A stretch of 44,426 bases of DNA from Akkermansia sp. (GTDB taxonomy: Bacteria; Verrucomicrobiota; Verrucomicrobiia; Verrucomicrobiales; Akkermansiaceae), in NCBI GenBank assembly GCA_017517385.1, contig JAFWZG010000051.1, positions 1 through 44,426 of the forward strand. The letters are read 5' to 3'. The notes under the pieces are model-generated. The model had not been told where the DNA came from and did not search any database. It saw only the letters and a list, made by a program, of their open reading frames with translations. The position numbers and the translations under genes were made by a program. Position 1 is the first letter of the stretch. The number at the start of each line of letters is the position of its first letter. Of this stretch, positions 44,318 to 44,426 are shown piece after piece.

Positions 44318-44426
44318 ATGATAGCAGAAAACGAGTATATTTCATTAAAAGGCATGTCTCGCGAACAGCGTGACGCACTCCGAGAATCATTCTTGCGAGC
44401 CTATGCTCGTAATGGCAAGGTTGCAG
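44318..44426 (+). CDS. Unknown protein, 5' part only
   Basis: The ATG at 44318 opens a frame of at least 36 codons to the window edge: it begins MIAENEYISLKGMSREQRD and continues with an Arg-rich helix. Too little is visible for identification. The perfect TATAAT six bases before the ATG supports a real start. It is divergent from the tail-anchored ankyrin gene. Confidence 0.6.
   Translation, partial: MIAENEYISLKGMSREQRDALRESFLRAYARNGKVA

Overview
The window looks like chromosomal DNA of a Gram-negative bacterium of the Verrucomicrobiota, most like Akkermansia and relatives. This is an inference from moderately high GC, few Shine-Dalgarno sites, an Akkermansia-like mix of exported and glycan-related genes (hexosamine-kinase-like protein, GT10 fucosyltransferase-like protein, several secreted proteins of unknown function), and normal peptidoglycan and division genes. 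No rRNA or named species marker is present, so the assignment is tentative.

Layout. (1) 1-2358: an AT-richer block with a truncated endonuclease/exonuclease/phosphatase gene, a class II Fic gene and a three-unit 70-bp hairpin repeat, ending at the 3' side of a tRNA-Met gene; it looks like an accessory insertion next to a tRNA. (2) 2359-5640, plus strand: xth, a metallophosphoesterase and dnaN. (3) 5713-13726 and acnA to 16454, minus strand: a type III-like DNA methyltransferase behind a SulP transporter, two paralogous N-acetylmuramoyl-L-alanine amidases (one lacking the catalytic Glu), a GT10 protein, and an acnA-lipoprotein-flavin reductase operon. (4) 16690-20644: small membrane proteins, a class A penicillin-binding protein and a 47-residue ribbon-helix-helix protein. 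(5) 20685-27055, minus: a five-gene operon (secreted protein, NahK-like kinase, secreted protein, acyl-activating enzyme with a dead acyltransferase domain, compact Ser/Thr kinase). (6) 27070-30438: yggS and a coiled-coil/TPR exported protein. (7) 30548-37136: a SNF2-type ATPase, a Kef-type antiporter with a small membrane partner, an ankyrin protein with a Cys/His tail, a DivIC/FtsB-like protein and a SAM-binding protein. (8) 37230-42831: fabF, a membrane protein, recR, ruvC, ispE and guaB. (9) 42888-44426: a tail-anchored ankyrin protein and the start of an unknown gene, again AT-richer.

Much of the window is housekeeping: DNA replication and repair (dnaN, xth, recR, ruvC, SNF2), cell-wall synthesis and remodelling (PBP1A-type, amidases, DivIC-like), central metabolism (acnA, guaB, fabF, ispE).

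The most striking pattern is transcriptional. In at least eight genes (xth, the RHH gene, SNF2, the first ankyrin gene, the SAM-binding gene, ispE, guaB and the last gene) a recognisable -10 hexamer, usually with a -35 at 17-18 bp, ends only 5-9 bases before the start codon. That predicts leaderless or nearly leaderless mRNAs. Other points to look at are the covarying 70-bp hairpin repeats beside fic, the amidase and acyltransferase paralogues that have lost catalytic residues, and the Arg/Asn-rich tails on exported proteins.
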